This document shows positions 45,291 through 57,446 of a stretch of 64,000 bases of DNA, piece after piece. Where the stretch lies: NCBI RefSeq assembly GCF_964340395.1, contig NC_135556.1, positions 16,498,642 to 16,562,641 on the forward strand. The letters are read 5' to 3'. This DNA comes from Glandiceps talaboti. Its lineage: Eukaryota; Hemichordata; Enteropneusta; Spengelidae. Under the pieces are notes generated by a model. That model saw only the letters and a program-made list of their open reading frames with translations, ran no database searches and was not told where the DNA came from. Each line of letters begins with the position of its first letter. Position 1 is the first letter of the stretch. The position numbers were made by a program, and so were the translations under genes.

Positions 45291-45888
45291 TCATTGAACT
45301 GTCTAATCAATTCAAGTTATTGTTTCATGTAAACACTGATGCCAAATGACCAATACTCAATAACTGTCTCGTTTGTACAGGTATGACACTTATTTTCTTC
45401 AGTTCTTTGAAATGTAATGCAACTCTCTCCAGTATTAAGGTACTTTGATCACAAATCACGTAAGCTCATTTTATTTGAATTACTATATATGCTGTTGTAT
45501 TCTGTTTTGCAAGTAATTGTAGCATCCATGTAATACCAAACCTTGTGTTTGATTATGTATTTTTATTTAAATGTTGTAGATGATATTCATAACATTGGAT
45601 CATCTAGTTTATTGTAGAAAATAGGCCCAAGTTCTTTAGGTATGTTTATGTGTAGATAAATAGTAGTATATAGTTTACATAGTAGTGATCGTACTTTATT
45701 GTGACAGATGTCAAGTCTTAACAAATGAACCTGGTTGTCCTAATAAATACACAGAGGAGTTGAAAACTATACACTACTGCATTCTGTCTCGGTTTCATTT
45801 TTCATGAATGGATGGGATGTGCACAACATACAGGACTCTCATTGAAATACCTACTATACTATATTTGCAAACACTTGCACATTCCAAT

Positions 45889-46044
45889 TAGTCTATCTGC
45901 TAGACCTCGGATGTTCTTCCGATACAATACGACACACGACCGAACATCGCTATCGAGGATGGAACATGTTCGGGCAAGCCCTCACTGCGAACTTCGTTCG
46001 CTTATAGTATCGAAAGAAAGCCCGAACGTCTAGCAGCAAGACTA
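45889..46044. mobile_element. MITE with TAGTCT ends and 9-bp target duplication, copy 1
   Basis: The ends are TAGTCTATCTGCTAGAC and, on the other strand, TAGTCTTGCTGCTAGAC. The element is flanked on both sides by the direct repeat CATTCCAAT (45880-45888 and 46045-46053). A related copy lies at 48509-48635. TSD length suggests a Mutator-type transposase in trans. Confidence 0.85.
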
Positions 46045-46656
46045 CATTCCAATTTGCCATACTTAGTATTTGAATTGTATTATACTTATTTTTGTTTTAT
46101 TTTTTATAAAAAAGAATTGTGCTGATAGTTCCTTTCTTTTTTATGCAGCCAACCATAGACCCTCCTCCACCAACGATCTATAAACCAACTAAGCTCTTGC
46201 ACACAAACAAAATCACACTGCAATCCTTTCAGGGTTTGTTAGTTTGTTTGTTTGTTTTTTGGGGGGTTTTTTTGTTGTTGTTTTTTGTTTGTTTGGTTGG
46301 TGTTTTTTTGTTTTTTTGTTTTTTGTTTGTTTGGTTTTTTTTTGGGGGGGGTGTGACAATGTTATGTTGCATGCTCTGTATCACATCACTGTGGAACTGT
46401 CAAGGCTATCCCGGAGTCACACAGGCCCAGCATACATAGTACCTGCAGGTTCCGTATAAGTAATTGTCCTCGACTGTCTGAGTCATTACTTACACTCAGG
46501 AGCACATCCCACCCCAAAAAAAATCACACCCGTCTTGTGAATGAGTTGTAACTTTTGTTATAATTCCATCATATCATAAAGCTACAGGTAGTTTCTTGTT
46601 GCCAAAAAAATCTTGTCACTAAAGTAAATGTAGTTTGTAATTCATTCACCAACTAA

Positions 46657-46692
46657 CACTCACTCACTCACTCACTCACTCACTCACTCACT
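46657..46692. repeat. (CACT)n microsatellite
   Basis: Nine or so tandem CACT units. Confidence 0.95.
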
Positions 46693-47386
46693 CCATAGTA
46701 AACGTGTCCGGCCAAGCTCGGAAATTGCCCGCCCACTCAAAAATCGTGTACGCACAGCTTTTTTCACGAACAGCTTCGTTGGCTGCACCTGATAATTTCA
46801 TATAACATGCAGCAGTATACACTCAGAGTTATGTAATATCTTGGTTGATTCACAGACAGGTCTATGGCTTGATATGGATTGTATGTTGTAGTTATGATGC
46901 ACTTCAATTACACACACACACACACACACACACAAAACACGACGCACACGCAAGGTTACAATTGTCGTACGATCATACATTTATTTGTTATATTATTATG
47001 TATACCAACAAAGTTGTATTTCAGTAAGAAAAAAGATTGAAACTCAGTAAAGATGAAAGATAAGTCTTAGTGATAGATATTTCGACTTAATTAGTGCCCA
47101 TTATCCAAGGAAGAAGTAAACCAGGTAGAAGTGTGACAAATGATAACTTGGACAGAAAGAAAAGTGTCGATTACCACAGTACACAGTTCATTGTTCATTG
47201 GTTAGTGTAGTCATTGCAGTCTTCGAAATGTCTAACTTTCTATTTTCTCTTGAAATGCCACGTACTAAAATCTTACATGAATGCTTAGTGGAACTCTTCG
47301 CGCGATGTCAATGTTAAACGGAGGAGAGGACTTGGTTCATATGTTAATATGCAAATATTTGTACCTCTTCGCTGTGTTATTGTCAT

Positions 47387-47832
47387 TTAAGGTACATAAC
47401 AAGGTTGCAATGCATTAGTGATCAGCTCGAGTAATTCCTCAAAGAATACTTGGTCCTCCCGAGTTGCTTTGTACCCGATGTAATCCATACAGACATGTGA
47501 TGGGAGCAGAGATTCTTTGATCCTGATAACGTCCCTATGTGTGTTATCCATAAAAATATGAATAACGTTACAAGTATCTTTGTGGTGAAGGTATGCAAGT
47601 TCCCTTTCATCTTCACATCTTTTGTCTTGTGCCGAAAACCTGCTGATAAGAACTATATTGACGGGGCAGTTTTTAATGTAGGTTGCGTTCTCGTCTCCGT
47701 TGGTGTAAGCATTGACTTTAACATAGCGAGGGTATTCTGAGTTCTGTAGAACACGAACCAGGCTATCCTTCACCCAGTCATTGTCTCGTTGACTACAGTT
47801 GACGTAGATATCATAAAGTGCTGGGCTATCCT
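47387..47832 (-). CDS. TIR-domain exon of paralogue A
   Basis: 147 residues. Box 1 is YDIYVNCSQRDNDWV, followed by NCPVNIVLISRFSAQ and CEDERELAYLHH, where a Glu falls near the position of the catalytic Glu in NAD-cleaving TIRs. The end, FFEELLELI, matches the last TIR helix. The exon joins the preceding 61-bp exon in phase 1. Confidence 0.85.
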
Positions 47833-50800
47833 CTGAAATATATATATAAAAAGGTTGGAAAATGAGGGAGGGGGGGGGGGTCAATTACATTTGTATTTAC
47901 TGTTTTCAAAACGTGTCTGTGAGATATCATAAACCCCCGAGAACTTTCATCTGATGATTAATTGATGAAAACGAAAGAATTATTAAAGATAAACGTACCT
48001 TCTACTCTTTCCTGGCGAGTGTCACGAATATTCGACATCCTGTCAAGGGTTACTCCAGGCTTGGATAAGGAAAGACAAATATTACAAAATACATAAAATT
48101 ATGATAAAAACAACGATAATGCCAGCCACAACTCAAGATTGAAACGTCTATGTAGTTTATTCCTCTAGTTTGGGTATTATGATCATTACACAGATGTTAC
48201 TGCCTAAACATGGGCTTTTTACGCATGAAGATCTTAAGTTATATGCCTGGTATGGAGGGGGGGGGGCAAATGACATCCCGATCAGAAGGAGTAATTAAAC
48301 GTTCATGGGGAGTTTTTAAAATGTTTATTACATGCAGAATGAACGTTTATATTGCTATGGGATGTGGTTAATGAACGTTTACAATTTAGACTTAGATTGC
48401 CAAGTTTTGAGATTATCGCGTAATAAGTCGCAATTTATTTAATTTATAATTTGTCTCGTATATTAACCATTTGCGATATAAATTTGACTTGTCTGGCAAG
48501 TATCCATGTAGTCTATCAGCTAGCCCTCGGATGTTCTTCCGATAAAATACGACACACAGCCGAACAACGCTATGAACTTCGTTCGCTTATAGTTATAGCA
48601 TCGAAAGAAAGCCCGAACGTCTAGCAGCAAGACTAGTATCCATGGTGCAATATATATCCTGTCTATATTGCAACATGTAATATAGATGCACTGCACACTT
48701 GACAAAATATTCGACTTACATTTTCATCCCAGTTAGTTGGAATTAATCTGATCTGTTGGGGTGCTCTGCAAAATGCAGTGACGGTTGATCCAATGGCTGG
48801 AAATTCATCTTCTTGGGTACACAGTGGTAGAATATGCAGTACATTCTCACTCATGGCGCCCTCATGTGGAGATGGGAATTGACAGAGACAGCCACATCGA
48901 TATTTGAGGTCTGGAAACTCCCTGCAACGTATTGCTTGGACGTAGGAATTCAGTCTACCGATGAGTCTATACGGGTTGGATCCTTGCACCAAGCCAACGT
49001 CGACACTGATAAGATGTTGTTCTGGTGACTGCTCCTTTAAAACGATTCTGAAAGAGAATTCTTCAGTGGTGAATCTTCCAATGTTATGGTACACCTTGTA
49101 ATGACGTGAGATCTGGATGCACCTGGAAACAAGTCTTGAATATATTGAATCTGGTTTGAAGAATCCAAAATCAAAATAGAACCGTTTAGCTTGTGCAGGA
49201 CTAAGATCGTCTGGATCTCCGTTGTAGACAGGTCTCATAGATGGAATTATGTATTCATCAACCTTAAAACCGTGTGGTGGACATAATATTCTTCCTAGAG
49301 GACACAGGAAATCGTAGCACTGAAGAAGTGTAACGAGTACACCTGGGTAATCTGTGATGGTATCCAATAAGCTTTCAAGAAGCTGGTGATGAATAAAACC
49401 ATCGCTGGCAAGACGGTTCCATTTACTTGCGAGAGTTGGCATTCTGTCCCTCTCTTCGGGTACGTTAACAATCAGTTTGAAAGCATCTATAAGAAGCCGG
49501 GGATTCATCAACACAAAATGTCGTAGCACCTCGTCGCTGTTGATGTAGATTACGTGACCGGTATCATGGAAGAATTGCAGCATACGAACCATCTCTTCCC
49601 TGCTTTTGATACCACAGTGTTTTTGTGCATATTCAAAGATATCCTTAAATGGTATAAATCCCTTCAAGTTCACGGACGCTGGGCATTTCAACTTGCGCAA
49701 AACTGACATCAGTCTTATCCAACACGCCGATTGCTTTACAGAACTTCCTTGGAGTATACTTTTAAATCTGAGCCAACGAACTGGAAAAGACTTTTCAGTG
49801 CTGTCAATGGCCATACATCGTTTTCGTATTTCAGATTGCAGCTTCTTTACATCTTCATCAGAACGTATAGAGTTTTCAATAACCCAGAGAGGTGTATTGT
49901 CCAAGTTGATCACTAGACGGTTGCAGTACATAGAGTTCGAAGCATACAACATCCTCTTCAAATAGTCCGCAACTGTATGTCTAAAATTTGCACTGACCGT
50001 GTCCCTATGTGTTCCAACGATGAAAATTAACGAGTTTGGGTTCGATGTGTGTGTACTTATTGAGTGAAGCCAAAAAAGGAGGCGTGTCATCACACCTTCT
50101 ATTGATTCTGCACATTTGACTAGATTGAAAACTACCAGGAATATCGCACGTGAAGCTATGAAAACATGATGCGTGTTGTAGTAAAGCTCGTCGCCAGGGA
50201 AATCCCAAAGGCTCAGTTTCACAGGAAGGCTTGATCTTTTGAATTCTTTTAAACTCATAACATGTTGAGTGACGTATCTAACAGGTACCTTACTACCAGT
50301 CTCTGCATTCTTTGAAAGGTACAACTCAGTCGCTAAAATGAACAAAGAAGAAACACCTGCAATAACCGAAGATGTCGTTAAAGAAGTCGGTAGAGTATAT
50401 CCACACATATGAGCAACCCATAATCCAAACAATGTATGTATTGGGAAGAAGATGGGAGCACTGAGATGTAAAATACCGGTCACTGTGGGTCCGAACTCCA
50501 CTCCGAGAGATATTCCGAAAACAATCAGAGTGTGAGAGGTCACAGTGTACACAGACAACCTAGAGATAGTTGGTGTCATGAATCCAAATGAAATCAGTAA
50601 TGATAGCAAGATAACCACGACAACCATGGCCCATTTTAACTTTCGCCACATTGTAAAAGTGTTGAAATTCTTTCCACGAAGCTTTATGTACGTTTTGTGT
50701 GCAAGGAACCCAACAACTTGACCTGTCATTATTGTCATTTGAAATTCGAAAGAAGGGATAGCTCCATACCTGTCGTCGCATGGGGCCAACAGGAGTGAAA

Positions 50801-51557
50801 ATCCAAATAACACCTTATGGATAATACTCGTACTTAAAAGTATACCGAGGAGAAATCCACCAATTACTGTACAACAATATACTCCGCATATCAATACATA
50901 TGACGATTCTGTCGTATGGTTAACAATTGCATGTATATACTTTTCATTGAAATTACAAAGTTTTTCGATACACACAAGAGCCAACGACAATCCTGTGGCA
51001 AGTTTGTACGAAGTTGTTTTGTCTGCAAACAATGCAAATGTGATAAAAATTGTGGCTAGCGACATCACAAATCTGTTCTCCATTGGGAAGTTCAAAGCCA
51101 AGATTATGTTTAATTCTGCACAAAAAGAAAACAGAAGAAAAATGAGCAGAAACCCACAAAGGCCCATTCGCTCCTGAGTATTTTCACGTTTACTGTTTTC
51201 TTCTATCACTGTCTTTGCAAGTAACCATGACATCTTGTCTCGGTACTCATTTTGATCTGATTTGATATATTTCCATTTTTCATCAACATCAACAGATTTA
51301 CACATCCGTGTATCCACACCTACGGTCTTGCCTTCATTAGGATCAAAATTTTCACCCATGAGTTTCTTCCTTAAGCTAGTCTTTCCGGCACCAGCATCAC
51401 CAAGGATTTGGACCTTGACATCATTCCGTGGCAAACTACCACACTTTTCTAAGTATTCGGATTTCTCTTGAAGAAAGTTATTGAAAATCAAATAGCCAGC
51501 GTCATGGGGATTAATTAAATTAAATTGTCGCCATAGTCTCCTGAGATATTGTTCCAT
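47387..51557 (-). CDS. Roc-COR-TIR protein with membrane-split GTPase domain, paralogue A
   Basis: Coding exons 51557-48720, 48059-47999 and 47832-47387 join in phase (1114 residues). Residues 53-60 are the P-loop GDAGAGKT, and T78 in GKTVGVDT may be switch I. Residues about 131-415 are strongly hydrophobic, with eight to ten predicted membrane spans. The GTPase then resumes: LSLWDFPGDELYYNTHHVFI (switch II, about 448-467), IFIVGTHRD (G4, about 511-519), then a COR domain (about 590-900: RMLQFFHDTGHVIYI, LMNPRLLIDAF, RPVY). The last exon is a TIR domain starting YDIYVNCSQRDNDWV. The usual Gln after DxxG is Asp. An acceptor (TTTCAG) sits two bases before the ATG, so an upstream exon exists and may be coding. 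Likely a membrane signalling GTPase; partners are unknown. Confidence 0.88.
47999..48059 (-). CDS. Linker mini-exon of paralogue A
   Basis: 61 bp encoding PGVTLDRMSNIRDTRQERVE between COR and TIR. It is flanked by a usable acceptor and a GTACGT donor. The matching exon in paralogue B has diverged much more than the flanking exons. Confidence 0.7.
48509..48635. mobile_element. MITE with TAGTCT ends and 9-bp target duplication, copy 2
   Basis: Same ends as 45889-46044 and a similar interior (CGGATGTTCTTCCGATA, GAACTTCGTTCGCTTATAG). It is flanked by the direct repeat GTATCCATG (48500-48508 and 48636-48644). It sits in the first intron after the main exon of paralogue A. Confidence 0.88.
50300..51170 (-). 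other. Segment coding the membrane module inserted in the Roc domain (A)
   Basis: Hydrophobic stretches include CGFLLIFLLFSFCAELNIIL, SYKLATGLSLALVCIEKL, VIGGFLLGILLSTSI, KWAMVVVVILLSLLISFGFM, TLIVFGISLGVEFG and SVIAGVSSLFILATELYL. The segment lies between the P-loop/switch I half and the switch II half of the GTPase, without an intron. Confidence 0.85.
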
Positions 51558-51637
51558 TTCTGAAAGTGACAGATCAAAGAACTGTGTCATAATTAAGTAC
51601 ATCCTCTTTTTGAAACTTGGTAGATCGCGAATTCATG

Positions 51638-51812
51638 ACATACATACATACATACATACATACATACATACATACATACATACATACATACATACATACA
51701 TACAAGTTCCATATGCATTTCTTTATACATACATACATACATACATACATACATACATACATACATACATACATACATACATACATACATACATACATAC
51801 ATACACACACAC
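51638..51812. repeat. (ACAT)n microsatellite
   Basis: ACAT repeats in two blocks just upstream of the acceptor of the main exon of paralogue A. Confidence 0.97.
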
Positions 51813-52350
51813 AAACAAACACATATACACACGGCCATCACTAAAATTTACATGTAGTAAAATAGAAAATCGTGCCACACATGGTTTCCTGGTGTTTACT
51901 TTTGATTTCCTTTACCAGGAAGACAGCAGAACATTCGTGACTTTACATGTGATTTCCTTATTTTCCTTTTTAAATACTTCTGTGTATCCCACTAAGATGT
52001 AGCACATCTAAGACAGGGGTGGGGCAGTGTCTTAATGAAATTATTTCATTCAACAAAGCAATCAGTTCATCTGATACGTTTGATTGACAGTTGTCATTGG
52101 TGTATATTGTTGGGTTGATAGTAATATGTTTGCTCGAGTGTGCTATCATCATAAAAATCGTCTTACACTTCCAAGTTAAACCCTCATCGCAGACTGAAAC
52201 AACCCAAAATTTCAGAGGTCATATCGTGATTATATCCCTGAGAAATCAACTGTCTCATGAAGCTTCAATTAATAAACTAATTGTCTTGCCATTTCTTGCC
52301 CTACTATGTGGATAAAATTGTCCCACCTATTTTAGAGTATATCTGGTGTG

Positions 52351-52998
52351 GAACAAGCAGAATTTACGGAAGGGAGGGGGGGGGGTCCTCCCCAGTTTTG
52401 ATTTGGGATAGGAACAGCATCCCCATGATTGCTAAGGGAGGGTCTACGAGGGGGTGCTTGACTCACACGGTGAACACCTTTTGGAAATTAGGCCATATAA
52501 AATAATAGTGTGTTTTCGATAACCCGACCGACCCAAGTTTAAACCACCAACCCTACATATTGCATTCAAAAAGGGTAAAATGGTAATAATTTACGTCCAT
52601 CTTCATGCCTTCGCCTCTGTGATCAGAAAGTTAACAAACATTTTTTTTAAATGTTGCTTAAGGACAATCATGAAGAAGGCTATTTAGAGGCATGCAATTT
52701 AAAACCATACGCATTATTGAACGTCATGGAGTACTAGAATATTGTCTTCGATACCACAATTTCACTCAACACATTATTATTAATTATGCCTATATTCTCG
52801 AGATTTTAACCCATAATTAGAACGAGTGAAACTCTTGAGTAATGGCCTAGGACCCCCAATTTCTTGGATTGTGTCTATTACGCTCTGTAAATAACAATGC
52901 ACAGTTCTCTCCAGTTCATGAGACGTCTTTAAATACGTGTCCACAAATTTCTCCTCAACACCCCCCCCCCTCCGCCGCCGTAAATTCTGCCTGTTCTC
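52351..52998. mobile_element. Putative inverted-repeat element with G-rich ends
   Basis: The left end GAACAAGCAGAATTTACGGA followed by a G run is matched at the right, in inverted orientation, by GAACAGGCAGAATTTACGGC followed by a G run. Inside are a CCCGACCGACCC motif and a fragment shared with 55225-55340. Confidence 0.5.
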
Positions 52999-53450
52999 AA
53001 AAAGTGAATGTTGCAATATTGGAGAAAACTCTAGCAAACCGTTTTTACGGGAAAAAGGTGTAGAGAATTTCTAAATAAATATGAAAACATTAGAAAACAT
53101 TATTAAAACAATGTTCCGCCCATATCCTCTTTGCGGCGTGTCGGTAAACTCGAAAAAAGGAAAAGCGAAAAGGGGAAGTAGGGAAATGCAGACATAAATT
53201 AAGTTAAGTGTGCTTTATTTTTTCTGATAACGTTAGAGACAGCGTGATCAAGCAAAGCCTTCACGACAGGGTATTTTCCTTCAATACATACGATTGTTGA
53301 ATATATCAGTGAACAGAACACTAAAATGAACATAAACGATATGTTATTAAAATTGTTTAATATTTCACGATTTAAAGGAAAAAGACAATTAACAGTTTTT
53401 GTCCATGACCTTTGATGGAAAATTATGAAAGGGTTTTAATGGTGGATTCT

Positions 53451-53516
53451 ACATACATACATACAGACAGACAGACAGACAGACACATACATACATACAT
53501 ACATACATACATACAT

Positions 53517-53553
<37 letters not shown>

Positions 53554-53614
53554 TACATACATACATACATACATACATACATACATACATACATACATAC
53601 ATACATACATACAT
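53451..53614. repeat. (ACAT)n/(ACAG)n/(CA)n microsatellite
   Basis: Compound tetranucleotide repeat. Confidence 0.97.
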
Positions 53615-55354
53615 AAAAAGTATACATAGCACTGTAACATTAGTCAAAGTGGATACTGTCAAGGTAAGAAGGTACCAAAGGCAGGTTACAATATTTTTGA
53701 TTGTTGGGAACTTGAATGTAATATCATGGAAAGAATTCGTAACAGACGTAATACTTCCTCATTATTAACTATATAGTTTGCAACACAAACTTTAGTTTAT
53801 CTTACACCTATACCCGGAACGTTTGTGTCGCGAAAAAAAAGACCGAACAGAACAGCATCTTTGCGACCTGTGACTATTTACAATGACAAGACAACAATAT
53901 AGGGAAGTCCATGCCGGAATATCTATAACATAAATCAAGATTATTCTTGGTGACCCATTAAGTATATTGACCAGGGTGATACTTCCACGATTTACCAATA
54001 TGGAAACGCCCAAACGTTTTGAAGTTGATTGAAAAAAAAACCCAGTGAAAGCCATTACTTGGCAGTTTAGTCTGATTTCCAGTGTCAATAACAATGTACA
54101 TGAAGTTTCCATGGTGATTGCTACTACACGGTTGCCCATGCCCCTACGGGTCAATATCCGAATATAAACAGAGGTTTATCCTGTAATAAACCACAGGTAA
54201 CGGCAATACACTGGGTTTTCTCACAGGAAATGTTGAGTCAGTTAGTAAAATTCCACTCCACCATAAAGCAACATGCATATTCACATCTAACATTTTCACA
54301 GTTCAAACTAAATGCAAGAGAAATAGATACATTTATGGAGATATTTATGTCTTACCTAGGTCTCTACGATGGTATTCCTGTGGCAGCCCTACTTCAATTC
54401 ACTGATATGACCTAGCTATACATGACATTCGTACTTATGCATGGGGTCAATCACGAGATCACTCATATTGTCAACAACCTCATTCGACAGAGTATTTCAA
54501 TGGTTTGATACTGACATGTTTAGTTTTGGGTGTGTCTGTTTGTTTGTTGTTGTTTTTTGGTGCGGTGGTTTTTGGATAAACATGTACATTGCATGACGAT
54601 AGTTCTACAGACACACTGGAGTTGTTCATCTTATAATAGCGGTTTTATCCATTCATGCATCCCCTCCCAACAGTGATATTGCACCAATTATATACTTTTG
54701 AATGTATGTAGCTCTCTGTATTATTACGTTTATGTGCATTTAGTATAACCATGGACCCCTATTATACATCCATGGTATAACATAAGTAATGGGCGATAGG
54801 ACCGTGACGTGCGTGATAGACAGACAATGACCCCACAAACATGTAAATACGACATCACATTTTCCTCACATACTTCCGTGTAATAACACAACGGGATAAT
54901 GGGATAATACAATGGGACAGTCTGCAGAACTGTTGGGCCTTACAATAATCTGTTGTCTCGGACCAACGTTAATTTCGTACGCCGCTGATGCCAACTAGTA
55001 CATGTTTTATAAATTATATATCGCTTTACACAACACCTACACTGATACACTTTGACGTCACTGTGCATCATGTACTACAGACTAATCTTACTATCACCGA
55101 TCATCAAACTGTATACACAGCGACAGATTTGGGTGAACAATAGACCCTCCACCCACGGAGGGTCTATAGGTGAACTATATAGAGTATATATATATATATA
55201 TGATAGATACCAATTTAGTTGTCTGAAGATCGCTCGAAGAGTGAAACTCTGAGTAACGACTTATTAAATCCTTATTCTTTTGAATTAAGTCTATAATGCT
55301 CTGCTAATATTTGCATCGAGCACTCTTCTCTCCAGTGAAACACTTACATTCATA

Positions 55355-55448
<94 letters not shown>
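55355..55448. repeat. (TA)n microsatellite
   Basis: About 90 bp of TA, left border of the ribozyme-bearing segment. Confidence 0.95.
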
Positions 55449-55791
<343 letters not shown>

Positions 55792-56897
55792 TTGGTAGTA
55801 CTGGAACTCTTTCAATATGCAGTAAAAATACCCCCCCCCCCTCTCAAAAACAAGATTGACACAAACAAACGCGCCAAGCCAACTTGTTTCCATTACATGT
55901 AATATGATCTCTGTGACTAACCTTAAAAGTCTTCCATACGTATATACCCTTTGTATCAGTATGTATGTTGATTTTCCGTTCAACGTGCGCCGAACTCAAA
56001 AATGCTATTTCTGTTTCCTTGTCAATACTATTTGTAACTAAATAACATAAAAGTGGGCCAGGCACTCCGATATTCTGAGCTTGTCTGACGAGATGTGCAG
56101 TTGACGATCTTACCTGACAAATCAAGTATCAATGTTTCCGACGTGTACAGACGGTACGTTTTTGGTCTTTGGGGCAGATTTAACGCTACCGTTCCTTTTA
56201 TGGCGATCCCGTATTGAATAACCGTTGTTTCCTTAGTTCTCTGTACCCGCTTTGTCTCAACAGAAGTTGGCGTTTAGACGTTCAGCAGTCGCTGAATTCC
56301 AGATAACCCTGGGTCACGGGTGAATACAAGTATTTGTATGACTCGTAACCCCGTTTTGGCAAGTCACGTGATTGTTTAGAGAAACTTTGTCTTATAGTAC
56401 AGATTGTGACACCTGGTTACCTAGGAAACGTGTTAGAAATAGTACTAGTAGGGTATCCAAAGCTATATAACAAGTTTGGACGAAGATTTTTTTTTATTTT
56501 GTCAGACTATTTCAAGTTATTTGCGTACCAGTGTTCAGTACACTGGTGCGGTGGACTTATGCCACTGGTTATCTCTGTCTCAGTGTCGTGGCTTTACTTG
56601 TAATTAATATATTTAGAGATCATAGTACATGTAATAAATGTGTCTAAAGCAGTGTAATTTAAGGTAATTAATTGAACAGGTTAGCCTATTTTATCTCTAT
56701 CTTTGATAGAAGCATCATAGGAGTCAGTGTGGTCGATTGGCTATTGCATCTGGCTTGGAATCTGTTCAGTTTAAAGTTATATCATGAAAAACAGCGAACA
56801 ATCATATGACAAATAATCTGAAATCATAGTCGACTTTGCGCTCATAAAATGACTTCATTCTAAGTAACCTAGTCCACTCACGCGACATACAATACGT

Positions 56898-57325
56898 TTA
56901 TCCCCGTAACACATTGCTGATCAGCTCTAGTAATTCTTCATAAAATACTTGCTCCTCCCCAGTAGTTTTGTACTTGATATAATCCAAGCAAACATGCGAA
57001 GGGAGGAGAGCCTTTTTTATCTTGGTAACCATCTCATGTTTGTCGTTCAAAATGTGGATGACACTCGAACTCTCATGGTAAAGATATGCCAATTCTCTGT
57101 CTTCTTCACATCGTCCATCCTTTGCCGAAAATCTGTTGACTAGAAGGATTTTTACAGGACAGTTTTTGATGTAGGCCGAATTCTCTTCCCGATTCGTGTA
57201 CGAATTAACCTTAACATAAAGAGGCCATTCAGTATTTTGCAGAATACGTAGTAATGTATCTTTTACCCAGACATCGTCGCGTTGGCTACAACTGATATAG
57301 ATGTCATATAGGGCTGGATTATCAG
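56898..57325 (-). CDS. TIR-domain exon of paralogue B
   Basis: 141 residues. YDIYISCSQRDDVWVKDTLL at the start, NCPVKILLVNRFSAKDGRCE and DRELAYLYHES in the middle, YEELLELISNVLRG at the end. The acceptor TTGTAG gives phase 1 with the mini-exon ending at 57649. A CA microsatellite (57411-57441) lies in the preceding intron. Confidence 0.85.
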
Positions 57326-57408
57326 CTACAATAGAAAAGGGGAAAGACGTAAGGTAAGTACATTGCAGTATATGTTAATATGTGGGGGCTAAAGTGTGAC
57401 TTGTAATG

Positions 57409-57446
<38 letters not shown>

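Larger units (their letters stand above)
42207..47386. other. Intergenic region between the large repeat gene and the first Roc gene
   Basis: No convincing gene. It holds 3' UTR sequence of the upstream gene, the foldback element at 43371-43730, a 114-bp-period direct repeat (45090-45290), a 9-bp-TSD MITE (45889-46044), a GTTT/GGGG-rich tract (46230-46350), CACT and CA microsatellites (46657-46692, 46911-46933), and a possible minus-strand AATAAA (46980-46985) for the downstream Roc gene. Confidence 0.6.

Noticed and set aside
51558-51602. Fifteen-residue N-terminal extension of Roc paralogue A (MYLIMTQFFDLSLSE)
   Set aside because: It includes an acceptor-like tract ending TTTCAG. Paralogue B has an acceptor at the same position and no matching extension.
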